Source: Paraescarpia echinospica
Taxonomy: Eukaryota; Annelida; Polychaeta; Sabellida; Siboglinidae
DNA length: 64,000 bases
Direction of reading: 5' to 3'
NCBI GenBank assembly: GCA_020002185.1
Contig: CM034535.1
Location: 63,969,028 to 64,033,027 of the forward strand
A program made the translations under genes and the position numbers. The notes beneath the pieces are model-generated. The model was not told the origin of the DNA. It saw only the letters and a program-made list of their open reading frames with translations, and ran no database searches. Each line of letters starts with the position of its first letter. Position 1 is the stretch's first letter. Shown here piece by piece: positions 1 to 9,800 of this stretch.

Positions 1-2084
1 TCTTCCAAAAAACATAACATACACTGTATTTGTTAAGCATGACCTAGCTTTCAGAAACCCATGTTGAGATGGATTTATGAAGTTAAATTTAACAAGAAAT
101 TTCACCATGTGATCTTTAGTCAGTATTTCAAATAATTTGCAAATTACCGATGTTAAACTCACTGAGCTGTAGTTCTCTGACTTGTTTCTCGAACCCTTTT
201 TAAATAACGGTATAATATTTGCTTCTTTCCATTCTAACGGAACCACTCCCTCGTTTAATGAGAAGTTGAAGACTGTTTCAAGCGGTATACTAATTTGTTC
301 TACAATTTCCTCTCCAGGTGATTTAATACCCTTCATTGCCCTTATTTTCTTAGCTACCATATCAAGTAACTGTCCTAAATAGTCTGATTCCGTCCGCTTG
401 AACTTAGCCTCTGGTACTGACAGTGAATTAACGTCTTCCCTGTTAAACACCGAACTAACGTACTAATTCAGGTCTTCTGCCATTAAGAATCCCTGTGATA
501 TATTATTTCCAGCTCTATCTTCTAAAAGACTGAACTTATCCTGACTTTTCTGTTTGCTCCGAACATATGCATAAACATTGTTGATATCATGACATTGCTG
601 CCCTATCAGACACCACCCAGGTCCTACAAAGTCACGTGGAATCAGTCAGCAAATACGCTGATGGCTTGGGACTTGTCATCAGTGAAAAGAAGACAAGAAT
701 ATGCTGACAGGGGAACACCAACCACCTACAGATGTTTTGATCAAACAGAGAAAAGTAGAAACAGTCGAACACTTCACCTACCTTGGCAGCTCCATCAACA
801 ACTAAGGAATCATCGATCATGTGTGGGGAAAGCGCCAGCAGCCTTTAACCAGCTGATTGGGAACAACAAGAAATTTACCTTGAAATCTAAACTCCGCTTT
901 TATAACTCAAACATTATACCAACCCTTCTACTTGGATGTGAAACATGACAACAACAAAAACAAGCCAACAAAACAAAATTGATGCATTCGACATTAAATG
1001 CCTGGGAAAGATATTGGGCACACACTGGAGCGACCATGTGACGAATATAGATATCCATAAATATTATACGATCAGGACAACCTCTGGGATCATCTACAAT
1101 GTGCCGTAGACGAAGCAGAGCAGAGTTGACTCGACCATTTCAAAAGGCTCCCACCTACTAGACCTGCCCAACAAGCGCTATGGTGGATACCAGCTGGCCA
1201 GAGAAAGAGGGGATGACCAAGAATGAACTGGCACCAAACAATCGACCGCGATCTACAGCTGGTCAACAAAAGTTGGAGCGACGGCAGAACACTAGCAAGC
1301 GACAGATGGATGGCGTGCTTTCACTGCCTCATGCGTCTATAGACGCGGGAGCCGCTAAGTCTAAGTCTAAGTTTCATGTGTTATATTACAAGCTAATTTA
1401 TGTTCATAGCTTCTCTTTGAATTTATAATTTCAGTTGTAGCTCTGTTAAGTGCTTCTTTATAAATGTTGTAGTCTTTATCATTTACAGTGCGTCAATATG
1501 ACTTCTACATCATTTGCTTATACTTTATTTTTCTAATGGCTTCTTTCAATAAATGTTCCTTTCTGGACCGTTTCCCTTGTTTTTTTAGTGGAACAAACTT
1601 ATCGATGATGCAATCAATTTCCCTCCTTAATATATTCCAACATTTTATTGCGGTCTTACTCTTAAGTGTTGTTATTCAAGTCAATCTCTATTAAATATTT
1701 CCTCATGTCCTTATATTTTCCTTTGTGGAAGTGTCTCGTGTACTGCTTTTTATTATTCCTTTCTGATTTCACTTTGATGGTACAATGTATCTGGTTGTGA
1801 TCACTACTCCTAAGTGGCTCACATATCTTACCATTGTCAACTAATTCATTCTGTGATGACAAATTTATGTCTAACACATTGTCTCCCGTGGTTGGTTCTA
1901 GCATATGTTGAGAAAAGAAACTATCTTGACCTAAGACTAACAATGTGTGGTCATCACTCCCTGTACTCTGTAGAGATTTTCATTGTATATGAATATGGTT
2001 AAACCCCCCACAATAATACAATCCCGTTTGCTCACTTCTCTTGTAGCGTTTTGTACTTTTTCATTTTATTCAATGCTTATGTTT
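1..2084 (-). mobile_element. CR1-like LINE copy A' (5'-truncated, interrupted)
   Basis: Minus-strand copy of the CR1-like family best seen in copy A. Bases 1-591 match the RT-coding part of A around 3312-3910, and 1374-2084 match the linker and endonuclease part around 3918-4630. The RT C-terminus and 3' end lie outside the window. The stretch 1662-1943 encodes the end of the APE endonuclease, with SSDHNQIH matching the conserved SDH motif of copy A. Many stops and indels show it is dead. A second LINE (592-1373) splits it. Its 5' truncation point falls directly against the 3' terminal repeats of copy A at 2085. Confidence 0.88.
592..1373 (+). mobile_element. 3' fragment of a second LINE, nested in copy A'
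   Basis: Plus-strand insertion inside A'. It is flanked by TCATG at 587-591 and again at 1374-1378, and the A' sequence continues correctly across the two sides, so TCATG is the likely target-site duplication. Conceptual translation in shifting frames gives the typical RT C-terminal string VEHFTYLGSSINN, then PTLLLGCET, so this is the tail of an RT ORF with several frameshifts. The 3' end is a short tandem run of CTAAGT units at 1355-1373. The clade was not determined; it is not the CR1-like family of its host. Confidence 0.75.
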
Positions 2085-2231
2085 AACAAGATTTAACAAG
2101 ATTTAACCAGATTGCCACCCAGAGAATTAACTCTAGATGGCAGGTGGACAAGGAAGCCCTTTGGTTTATCGAGAGTCCAACCCTTTTATTTGCATATATC
2201 CAGCCCTTCTGAGGTATGTGTCGATTTTATT

Positions 2232-5095
2232 TTAAAACATATTCACACTACTAGCACCCACACAATCATCAGATAATCTGTTCCATTCATTCACAGTCCT
2301 TTGTGAAAATGAGAACTTTCTCACGTCTAATCTACACTGCTCCTTTACTAATGTAACTTTATGTCCTCTAGTCTTTCTATCTTTCTTAACTGAAAAAAAC
2401 ATATTTCTATCAATATTTTCATAACCATTCAATATTTTAAACACTTCTATCTGATCTCCTCTCAGTCTCCTGGTCTCTAGTGTTGTTAAACCACATTCTT
2501 TTAGGCGTTTTTTATAACTAAGATCCCTCAGTTTTTGTATCATTTTAGTCGCTCTCCTCTGTACTCTTTCTAGCATATCTATGTCCTTCTTGCGGTATGG
2601 CCTCCACGTTTGTATACAATATTCTAAATGAGGCCTAACTATTGTTTTATACCGCGGTATTATTAGTTCTTTTTCTTTATATGCTATATTTCGCCTAATC
2701 AATCCAAGGATTTGATTTCCCTTTGAAGCTGCAATTCCACACTGCTCTGAAACCTTCATGTCAGCACTAATTGTCAGCCCTAAGTCTTTTTTTCTTTTAC
2801 AGTAGTACTTAGTACAGTTCCCCCCATTGTATTTTCTACATATTCGTTCCCATGTCCTGTGTGAAGGCATTTACATTTCCCAAAATTTAACAACATTTGC
2901 CACTTTTCAGACCATTTGATCAACATGTCAAGATCATCTTGTAAATGCTGTCTATCCCATCACTTTTAATCTTTCTAAATACGTTTGTATCATCTGCAAA
3001 TTTCAACACCTTGCTAGCTATATCATCGTCCAAATCGTTTATATATATATTAAGAATAATATAGGTCCCAGTACTGATCCCTGTGGAACCCCACTCAAAA
3101 CAGATTTCCAGTTTGAAGCCTCCCCTTCAACAACTACCCGTTGTCTTCTGTCAATCAGCCATTTTTCTATCCAGTTAATTATACCATTTCCTATGACATG
3201 GGCTTTTAGTTTAAGCAGTAAACTCTGATGTGGCACTTTGTCGAAAGCTTTTTGAAAATCTAAGTAGATGATATCTACTGGTGATCCATCAACTACCCAC
3301 TTAGTGATATCTTCCAAAAAACATAACATATTTGTTAAGCATGACCTCGCTTTATGTTGAGATGGGTTTATCAAGTTATGTTTAACAAGAAAATCCACCA
3401 TGTGATCTTTAATTAGTCTTTCTAATAATTTACAAATCACCGATGTTAAACTAACTGGTATATAATTATTTGACTTGTTTCTCGAACCTTTTTTAAATAA
3501 CGGTATAATGTTTGCTTCTTTCCATTCTAAAGGAACCACTCCCTCTTCTAATGACAAGTTGAAAACTGTTGCAAGCGGTATGCTAATTTGTTCTACAATT
3601 TCCAATAGTAGTTTGGGTGGAATACCATCCACTCCAGGTGATTTATTTTTCTTCATAGCCCTAATTTTCTTAGCTACCATTTCTGGGGTTACAATTAACT
3701 GTCTTAAATAGTCTGATTCTGCCCCCTTGAACTTAGCCTCTGGTACTGGCAGTGAACTAGTGTCTTCTCTGGTAAACACTGAACTAAAATACTCATTTAG
3801 GTCTTCTGCCATTAAGAATCCTTCTGATATTATATTTCCAGCACTATCTTCTAGAGGACCGACCTTATCCTGAACTTTCTGTTTGCTTCGAACATACGCA
3901 TAAAAACTCTTGCTGTCATGTTTTATATTACAAGCTAATTTATGTTCATAGCTTCTCTTTGAATTTCTAATTTCAGCTGTAGCTTGGTTTAGTGCTTCTT
4001 TATAAATGTTGTAGTCTTCGTCATTTCCAGTATGTCTATATGACTTCCACATCATTTGTTTATACTTAATTTTTCTAATGGCTTCTTTCGATAAGTATTT
4101 CTTTCTGGTCCGTTTCCCTTGTTTTTTGAAGGGAACAAATTTATCTACGATGCACTCTATTTCATTCTTTAAGATATTCCAGCATTCTGTTGCTGTCTTA
4201 TTTTTCAGTGTATTATTCCAGTCTATCTTTGCTAAATATTTCCTCATTTCCTTATATCTTCCTTTGTGGAAATTTCTCCTGAACTGCTTTTTATTATTTC
4301 TTTCTGATTTTACTTTGATGGTAAAATGTATCTGGTTGTGATCACTACTTCCCAGAGGCTCACATAATTTAACATTGTCAACTAATTCATTCTGTGAGGA
4401 CAAAACTAAGTCTAACACATTCTCTCCCCTGGTTGGTTCTAGCACATGTTGAGAAAGGAAACTATATTGTACTAAAACTAAAAACTTGTGGTCCTCACTA
4501 CCCATACTCTGTAGAGATTTCCATTTTATATGCCCATGGTTAAAATCCCCCATAATAACACAGTCCCGTTTGCTCACTTCCCTTATAGCGTTTTGTATTT
4601 TTTCATTCTCTTCTATGCTTATGTTTGGACTTCGATAAACTAATCCAACCGTTAACGTTGAGTTTCCTGTAACTATGTTACACCAAACAGCTTCTTCGCA
4701 ATCTGCTTTTCTGTCTAATTTTATTTCATAAGCCTGGATAGATTTTTTAATATATAAAATAACTCCACCTCCCCTTCTTCCTATTCTATCTTTCCTAAAC
4801 ATTACATATCCTGTCAGTCCCAATTCGGCATCTGATATATCGGTGGTTGCCCATGATTCGGTTATACCTATTATGTGAGGGTCAATATCTTCTACCATAA
4901 TGTTTAGTTCATTTCTTTTGTTTACTATACTCCTTGCATTTAAACAAACACATTTATACCCAGCTTCAGAACAGTTTTCCAGACTGTTCTTTGCTGAATT
5001 ATTTTTGCTGCCTTTATCTATGCCTCCAGTTTCAGGCTTCTCTGCGAGTCCCCCCTGCGAATTTAGTTTAAATAGATGCAACCTGTCCCACTGTC
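2232..5095 (-). pseudogene. ORF2 of copy A: APE endonuclease-reverse transcriptase, frameshifted
   Basis: Two open stretches in different frames, 3039-5095 and 2232-2870, form one LINE ORF2. The first holds the APE endonuclease (LNARS near codon 50, then ITESW, YRSPN, GDFNHG, SDHNQI), a linker, and RT with KSPGVDGIPP, YLDFQKAFDKVPH and SGVPQGSVLGP. The FADD catalytic box is visible at about 2985-3005 but in a broken frame. The likely cause is an expanded TA run at 3040-3052, where other copies have fewer TA units. The second stretch is the RT C-terminus with the RVQRRATKM motif. Established role: target-primed reverse transcription. No ATG occurs before the first endonuclease motif; the frame opens just upstream of the ORF1 stop. 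The 3039-5081 part alone is about 680 codons. Confidence 0.9.
5063..5072 (-). other. Candidate -1 frameshift site at ORF1/ORF2 junction, copy A
   Basis: On the minus strand the ORF1 codons read TAT TTA AAC TAA. The heptamer T TTA AAC is in the X XXY YYZ phase of canonical -1 slippery sites and touches the ORF1 stop. Slipping back by one gives TTT AAA CTA, which is the ORF2 frame. ORF2 has no ATG nearby, and its frame is closed by TGA about five codons upstream of the TTG at 5079-5081. No strong downstream stem was found by eye. Confidence 0.6.
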
Positions 5096-6224
5096 AACAG
5101 ATCGCAGCAGATTCTCTGAGAATACTGCTGCCCCCTTTCCACTTAGATGGAGGCCATCTCTCATGTACATATCTTCTCTCCCAACAAAATACCCCCATAA
5201 ATCTAGGAATCCCACGCCCTCTTCCTCACACATCTGCTCAACTAGTGCGTTGATCGCCATCCTCTTACAGTTTCTGTATCTTGCCCCCCTTCCTCCCATT
5301 ACTGGCAAAATTCCTGAGAGAATAACCTGTTCCACTCTTGTCTTCTTTAGCTTCCTCACTAGATGTCTGTACTTCTGAACTATCCCAGTTGTTCCCTCCT
5401 TGTCTGCATTGTTTGTCCCAACGTGTACTAGTATAGACCCTCCCTTGCCATGCCCCAATACCTTCTCTACCCTTTCGGTCACATGCTCTATCCTAGCCCC
5501 CGGTAGACATACAACAACGTCCTTCCCCTCGCATATAGTCTTGTCTGTTTTTCTCAGAATTGAATCGCCCATAAACACTCTCTCTTTTCTCCTTGCCCCC
5601 TCAATCACTGCCTCGGAGTAGCTCCTCCGGTTTGCATATGTCTGGTTGTTGTCTTTTCCTCTTGTCGTCTTCTCTCCTGTCACATTGTCTTCCATTCCCT
5701 TCTTTCCTGTCGCGTTTTCTCTTGTCCCCTTTCCTCCTGTCATCTTCTCTTCTAGCACATTTACTCTCACTTCCTTTCGTCCCTTATTCTTTCCTCCCAT
5801 CACATTTTCTTTTCTCCTCTCCCGTCCCTTTTCCCCGGCTACCTCCTTCACTATGGTCACTTTCTCCCCTGTCACCTTCACGCCTGTCACGTTTTCTGTT
5901 TTTTGCTGAACTCTCTGTCTTCTTCTGTCTCACAGTCTTACCAACTGCCTCTGTGGTATCTACCTCTTCACCACCTGTATCGCTGTCGTGTCTCTCCTCG
6001 TTCTCTACAGTCTGACTACCTGCTGATCTATCCCCACTGGCCCGTTTTCTTTTCCTCTGCCGAACACTTTTCCTCCGTCCCTCTGTTTTCTCAATGTCTT
6101 GTTCCTTCACACCGGTCATCTTCCTTCCTCTCAGTCTCCTTTCTTCAGTCTCCGTGTCACAACTCTGCTCCTTCTGTGTTGTAGAATTCTCAACTCTCTC
6201 CGCGCCATCCCTCTCTGCTCCCAT
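5063..6224 (-). pseudogene. ORF1 of copy A: basic linker plus SGNH-type esterase, frameshifted
   Basis: The C-terminal part (5063-5890, about 275 codons) contains FMGDSI, VHVGTNNA and DGLHLSGKG, the order of blocks expected for an SGNH/GDSL hydrolase (Ser in GDS, Asn in GTNN, Asp-His in DGLH). Esterase domains in ORF1 are known for CR1-like LINEs. The N-terminal part (5784-6224) is a highly charged Lys/Arg/Glu-rich linker in another frame; the two join at an A-run near 5895, so a homopolymer indel is likely. The ATG at 6222-6224 aligns with the ATG of copy B at 9566-9568. The upstream finger domain is lost in the gap. ORF1 ends in TTA AAC TAA. Confidence 0.85.
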
Positions 6225-6235
6225 CTATTTCTATG

Positions 6236-7235
6236 NNNNNNNNNNNNNNNNNNNNNNNNNNNNNNNNNNNNNNNNNNNNNNNNNNNNNNNNNNNNNNNNN
6301 NNNNNNNNNNNNNNNNNNNNNNNNNNNNNNNNNNNNNNNNNNNNNNNNNNNNNNNNNNNNNNNNNNNNNNNNNNNNNNNNNNNNNNNNNNNNNNNNNNNN
6401 NNNNNNNNNNNNNNNNNNNNNNNNNNNNNNNNNNNNNNNNNNNNNNNNNNNNNNNNNNNNNNNNNNNNNNNNNNNNNNNNNNNNNNNNNNNNNNNNNNNN
6501 NNNNNNNNNNNNNNNNNNNNNNNNNNNNNNNNNNNNNNNNNNNNNNNNNNNNNNNNNNNNNNNNNNNNNNNNNNNNNNNNNNNNNNNNNNNNNNNNNNNN
6601 NNNNNNNNNNNNNNNNNNNNNNNNNNNNNNNNNNNNNNNNNNNNNNNNNNNNNNNNNNNNNNNNNNNNNNNNNNNNNNNNNNNNNNNNNNNNNNNNNNNN
6701 NNNNNNNNNNNNNNNNNNNNNNNNNNNNNNNNNNNNNNNNNNNNNNNNNNNNNNNNNNNNNNNNNNNNNNNNNNNNNNNNNNNNNNNNNNNNNNNNNNNN
6801 NNNNNNNNNNNNNNNNNNNNNNNNNNNNNNNNNNNNNNNNNNNNNNNNNNNNNNNNNNNNNNNNNNNNNNNNNNNNNNNNNNNNNNNNNNNNNNNNNNNN
6901 NNNNNNNNNNNNNNNNNNNNNNNNNNNNNNNNNNNNNNNNNNNNNNNNNNNNNNNNNNNNNNNNNNNNNNNNNNNNNNNNNNNNNNNNNNNNNNNNNNNN
7001 NNNNNNNNNNNNNNNNNNNNNNNNNNNNNNNNNNNNNNNNNNNNNNNNNNNNNNNNNNNNNNNNNNNNNNNNNNNNNNNNNNNNNNNNNNNNNNNNNNNN
7101 NNNNNNNNNNNNNNNNNNNNNNNNNNNNNNNNNNNNNNNNNNNNNNNNNNNNNNNNNNNNNNNNNNNNNNNNNNNNNNNNNNNNNNNNNNNNNNNNNNNN
7201 NNNNNNNNNNNNNNNNNNNNNNNNNNNNNNNNNNN
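6236..7235. other. Assembly gap of exactly 1000 N
   Basis: Exactly 1000 undetermined bases. The round length suggests a placeholder, so true spacing is unknown. It falls between copy A's ORF1 and copy B's RT region, two closely similar LINE copies, a common place for assemblers to break. Confidence 0.98.
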
Positions 7236-8600
7236 TAATTTGTTCTACAATTTCCACTAGTAGTTTGGGTGGAATACCATCCACTCCAGGTGATTTATTT
7301 TCCTTCATAGCCCTAATTTTCTTAGCTACCATTTCTGGGGTTGCAATTAACTGTCTTAAATAGTCTGATTCTGCCCCCTTGAACTTAGCCTCTGGTACTG
7401 GCAGTGAACTAGTGTCTTCTCTGGTAAACACTGAACTAAAATACTAATTTAGGTCTTCTGCCATTAAGAATACTTCTGATATTATATTTCCAGCACTATC
7501 TTCTAGAGGACCGACCTTATCTTTAACTTTCTGTTTGCTTCGAACATACGCATAAAAACTCTTGTATCATGTTTTATATTACAAGCTAATTTATGTTCAT
7601 AGCTTCTCTTTGAATTTCTCATTTCAGCTGTAGCTTGGTTTAGTGCTTCTTTATAAATGTTGTAGTCTTCGTCATTTCCAGTATGTCTATATGACTTCCA
7701 CATCATTTGTTTATACTTAATTTTTCTAATGGCTTCTTTCGATAAGTATTTCTTTCTGGTCCGTTTCCCTTATTTTTGAAGGGAACAAATTTATCTATGA
7801 TGCACTCTATTTCATTCTTTAAGATATTCCAGCATTCTGTTGCTGTCTTATTCTTCAGTGTATTATTCCAGTCTATCTTTGCTAAATATTTCCTCATTTC
7901 CTTATATCTTCCTTTGTGGAAATTTCTCCTGAACTGCTTTTATTATTTCTTTCTGATTTTACTTTGATGGTAAAATGTATCTGGTTGTGATCACTACTTC
8001 CCAGAGGCTCACATAATTTAACATTGTCAACTAATTCATTCTGTGAGGACAAAACTAAGTCTAACACATTCTCTCCCCTGGTTGGTTCTAGCACATGTTG
8101 AGAAAGGAAACTATCTTGTACTAAAACTAAAAACTTGTGGTCCTCACTCCCCATACTCTGTAGAGATTTCCATTGTATATGCCCATGGTTAAAGTCCCCC
8201 ATAATAATACAGTTCCGTTTGCTTACTTCCCTTATAGCGTTTTGTATTTTTTCATTCTCTTCTATGCTTATGTTTGGACTTCGATAAACTAACCCAACTG
8301 TTAACGTTGAGTTTCCTGTAACTATGTTACACCAAACAGCTTCTTCGCAATCTGCTTCTCTTTCTAATTTTATTTCATAAGCCTGGATAGATTCTTTAAT
8401 ATATAAAATAACTCCACCTCCCTTTCTTCCTATTCTATCTTTCCTAAACATTACATATTTAAACAAATGCATTTATATCCTGATTCAGAACAGTTTTCCA
8501 GGCTGTTCTTTGCCGATTTATTTCTGCTGTCTTTATCTATTCCTCCAGTTTCAGGCTTCTCTGTGAATCCCCCCTGCGAATCTAGTTTAAATAGATGCAG
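7236..8600 (-). pseudogene. ORF2 of copy B: endonuclease-RT, deleted and frameshifted
   Basis: Open stretches 7236-7431, 7503-7706, 7703-7897 and 7894-8457 correspond to successive parts of copy A's ORF2. GDFNHG and SDHNQI are present, but the first endonuclease motif (LNARS) and ITESW are missing because of the ~130-bp deletion at about 8459. That deletion also shifts the frame. From the ORF1 overlap the ORF2 frame opens with HLFKLDSQGG, matching A's HLFKLNSQGG. The product could not cut target DNA even if translated. Confidence 0.85.
8582..8591 (-). other. Candidate -1 frameshift site, copy B
   Basis: Minus strand reads TAT TTA AAC TAG: the same in-phase T TTA AAC followed by a stop as in copy A, though the stop differs (TAG against TAA). 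The -1 frame leads into HLFKLDSQGG of ORF2. Confidence 0.6.
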
Positions 8601-9568
8601 CCTGTCCCACTGTCAACAGATTGCAGCAAGTTCTCTGAGAAAACTGCTGCCCCCTTTCCACTTAGATGTAGGCCATCTCTCATGTACATATCTTCCCTCC
8701 CAACAAAGTATCCCCATAAATCTACGAATCCCACCCCCTCTTCTTTACACATCTGCTCAACTAGTGCGTTGATCGCCATCCTCTTGCAGTTTCTATATGT
8801 CGGCCCCCTTCCTCCCATTACTGGCAAAATTCCTGAGAGGATAATCTGTTCTACTCTTGTCTTCTTTAACTTCTTCACTAACTGTCTGTACTTCTGAACT
8901 ATCCCAGTTGTTCCCTCCCTCTCTGCGTTATTTGTCCCTACATGTACTAGTATAGACCCTCCCTTGCCATGCCCCAGTACCTTCTCTACCCTTTCAGTTA
9001 CATGTTCTATCCTAGCCCCCGGTAGACAAACAACGACGTCCTCCCCCTCGCTTAGAGTCTTATCTGTCTTTCTCATAATCGAATCGCCCATAAACACCCT
9101 CTCTTTCCTCATTGCCCCCTCAATCACTGCCTCAGTGTAGCTCTTTCTACGGTTTGCATCTGTCTGGTTGTAATCTTGTTCCCCTGTCTTCTGCTCTCCC
9201 GTCACAATCTCGTCCGTTCCATTCTTTCCTGACGCTGTTTCTCTTGTCACCTTTCTTCCTGTCATCGTCCCTCCCGACTTCTCTTCTGTCACATGTACTC
9301 TCACTTCCTTTCTTCCCGTCATCTTACCTCCCATTGCATTTCCTTCTCTCCTCTCCCGTCTCTTTTTCCCTCCTACCTCTTTCTCTACGGTCACTTTCTC
9401 TCCTGCCACCTTCACACCTGTCACATTTCCTGCCGTCGATCCTCCACTTTCTTCCCCTCCGATCACCTTCCCTCCTCTCAGTCTCCTTTCCTCGGTCTTG
9501 TTGCCACTACTCTGCTCCTTCAGTTTCAGTATTCCCAACTTTATCCCTGTCGTATCTCTCCATTCCAT
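8582..9568 (-). CDS. ORF1b of copy B: basic linker plus SGNH-type esterase
   Basis: Uninterrupted 328-codon frame from ATG at 9566-9568. The first ~150 residues are Lys/Glu/Thr/Gly-rich and low in complexity. The C-terminal ~170 residues carry FMGDSI, VHVGTNNA and DGLHLSGKG, an SGNH-hydrolase order with putative catalytic Ser, Asn, Asp and His. Known role: the exact function of CR1 ORF1 esterases is unsettled, with RNA or membrane binding suggested. The frame ends in TTA AAC TAG with the slippery heptamer in phase. It overlaps ORF1a (9507-9800) in the +1 frame. Alternative: ORF1a and 1b were one ORF in the founder element and share an ancestral indel. Confidence 0.75.
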   Translation of the reverse strand: MEWRDTTGIKLGILKLKEQSSGNKTEERRLRGGKVIGGEESGGSTAGNVTGVKVAGEKVTVEKEVGGKKRRERREGNAMGGKMTGRKEVRVHVTEEKSGGTMTGRKVTRETASGKNGTDEIVTGEQKTGEQDYNQTDANRRKSYTEAVIEGAMRKERVFMGDSIMRKTDKTLSEGEDVVVCLPGARIEHVTERVEKVLGHGKGGSILVHVGTNNAEREGTTGIVQKYRQLVKKLKKTRVEQIILSGILPVMGGRGPTYRNCKRMAINALVEQMCKEEGVGFVDLWGYFVGREDMYMRDGLHLSGKGAAVFSENLLQSVDSGTGCIYLN

Positions 9569-9800
9569 CTGTCTCCTTGCTGATTCTCATCTCCATCCCC
9601 TTCACAATATCTACCAACCTAGCTACCTCTTTCTCCAGACATTTCACCTTCCAACACCCCACGCACTGAAAGGTGAATCCCTCTTCCTTGGTTTCTGTCC
9701 ATGACTTCGTACAGCCGGATAAGGCAAAATCTACCCAACTGTGGCAGTCGTCGCACACCAAGTGTCTCTTTGCCTTGACTTGCCGCTTGCAAGGCGCCAT
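9507..9800 (-). CDS. ORF1a of copy B: PHD-like zinc finger and short coiled coil
   Basis: 97 codons from ATG at 9798-9800. Cysteines pair as CDDC near residue 16 and CVGC near residue 47, with W and C residues between (HSWVDFALSGC), resembling the PHD-like finger at the start of many CR1/L2 ORF1 proteins. A heptad-like stretch (KCLEKEVARLVDIV) follows and could oligomerise. The frame ends at TAG (9507) soon after overlapping ORF1b. In copy A the matching stretch next to the gap also ends shortly after (stop at 6190), so the break is shared. Confidence 0.65.
   Translation of the reverse strand: MAPCKRQVKAKRHLVCDDCHSWVDFALSGCTKSWTETKEEGFTFQCVGCWKVKCLEKEVARLVDIVKGMEMRISKETDGMERYDRDKVGNTETEGAE

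Larger units (their letters stand above)
2085..6235 (-). mobile_element. CR1-like LINE copy A (3' end to ORF1; 5' end in gap)
   Basis: Best-preserved copy of the family. Reading the minus strand: ORF1 (5063 to the gap), ORF2 (about 2232-5095), then a ~145-bp 3' UTR ending in a 10-bp tandem repeat (AACAAGATTT on the plus strand, 2085-2104, plus a partial unit). The 3' UTR is also found in copies C, D and E, which fixes the 3' end. The 5' end is lost in the N gap. ORF1 and ORF2 overlap at a T TTA AAC heptamer. The copy carries frameshifts in both ORFs and is probably inactive. Confidence 0.92.
7236..9800 (-). mobile_element. CR1-like LINE copy B (3' part in gap)
   Basis: Minus-strand copy with the same order as A: RT start (7236-7450), linker (7500-7900), endonuclease (7894-8457), ORF1 (8582-9800). 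Nucleotide identity to A is very high over 7236-8450. A deletion of about 130 bp at 8459-8460, compared with A 4808-4937, removes the N-terminal endonuclease. Single-base indels break the linker. It is the only copy with the ORF1 start, so it shows the full ORF1 layout. The 5' UTR probably continues past 9800, but its end could not be placed. Confidence 0.9.

Noticed and set aside
5885..5905. A AAA AAC in ORF1 of copy A as a second -1 slippery site
   Set aside because: A -1 slip there reads into a stop within a few codons; the needed shift is +1, so a homopolymer indel is simpler, and copy B has one open frame here.
5076..6224. Ser/Pro/Leu-rich plus-strand frames opposite ORF1 of copy A (likewise 8595-9704)
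   Set aside because: Antisense shadows of the Lys/Glu-rich ORF1; composition follows from the other strand.
6094..7431. Long open frames across the N gap on both strands
   Set aside because: They consist almost wholly of undetermined bases; only the flanking LINE parts are real.
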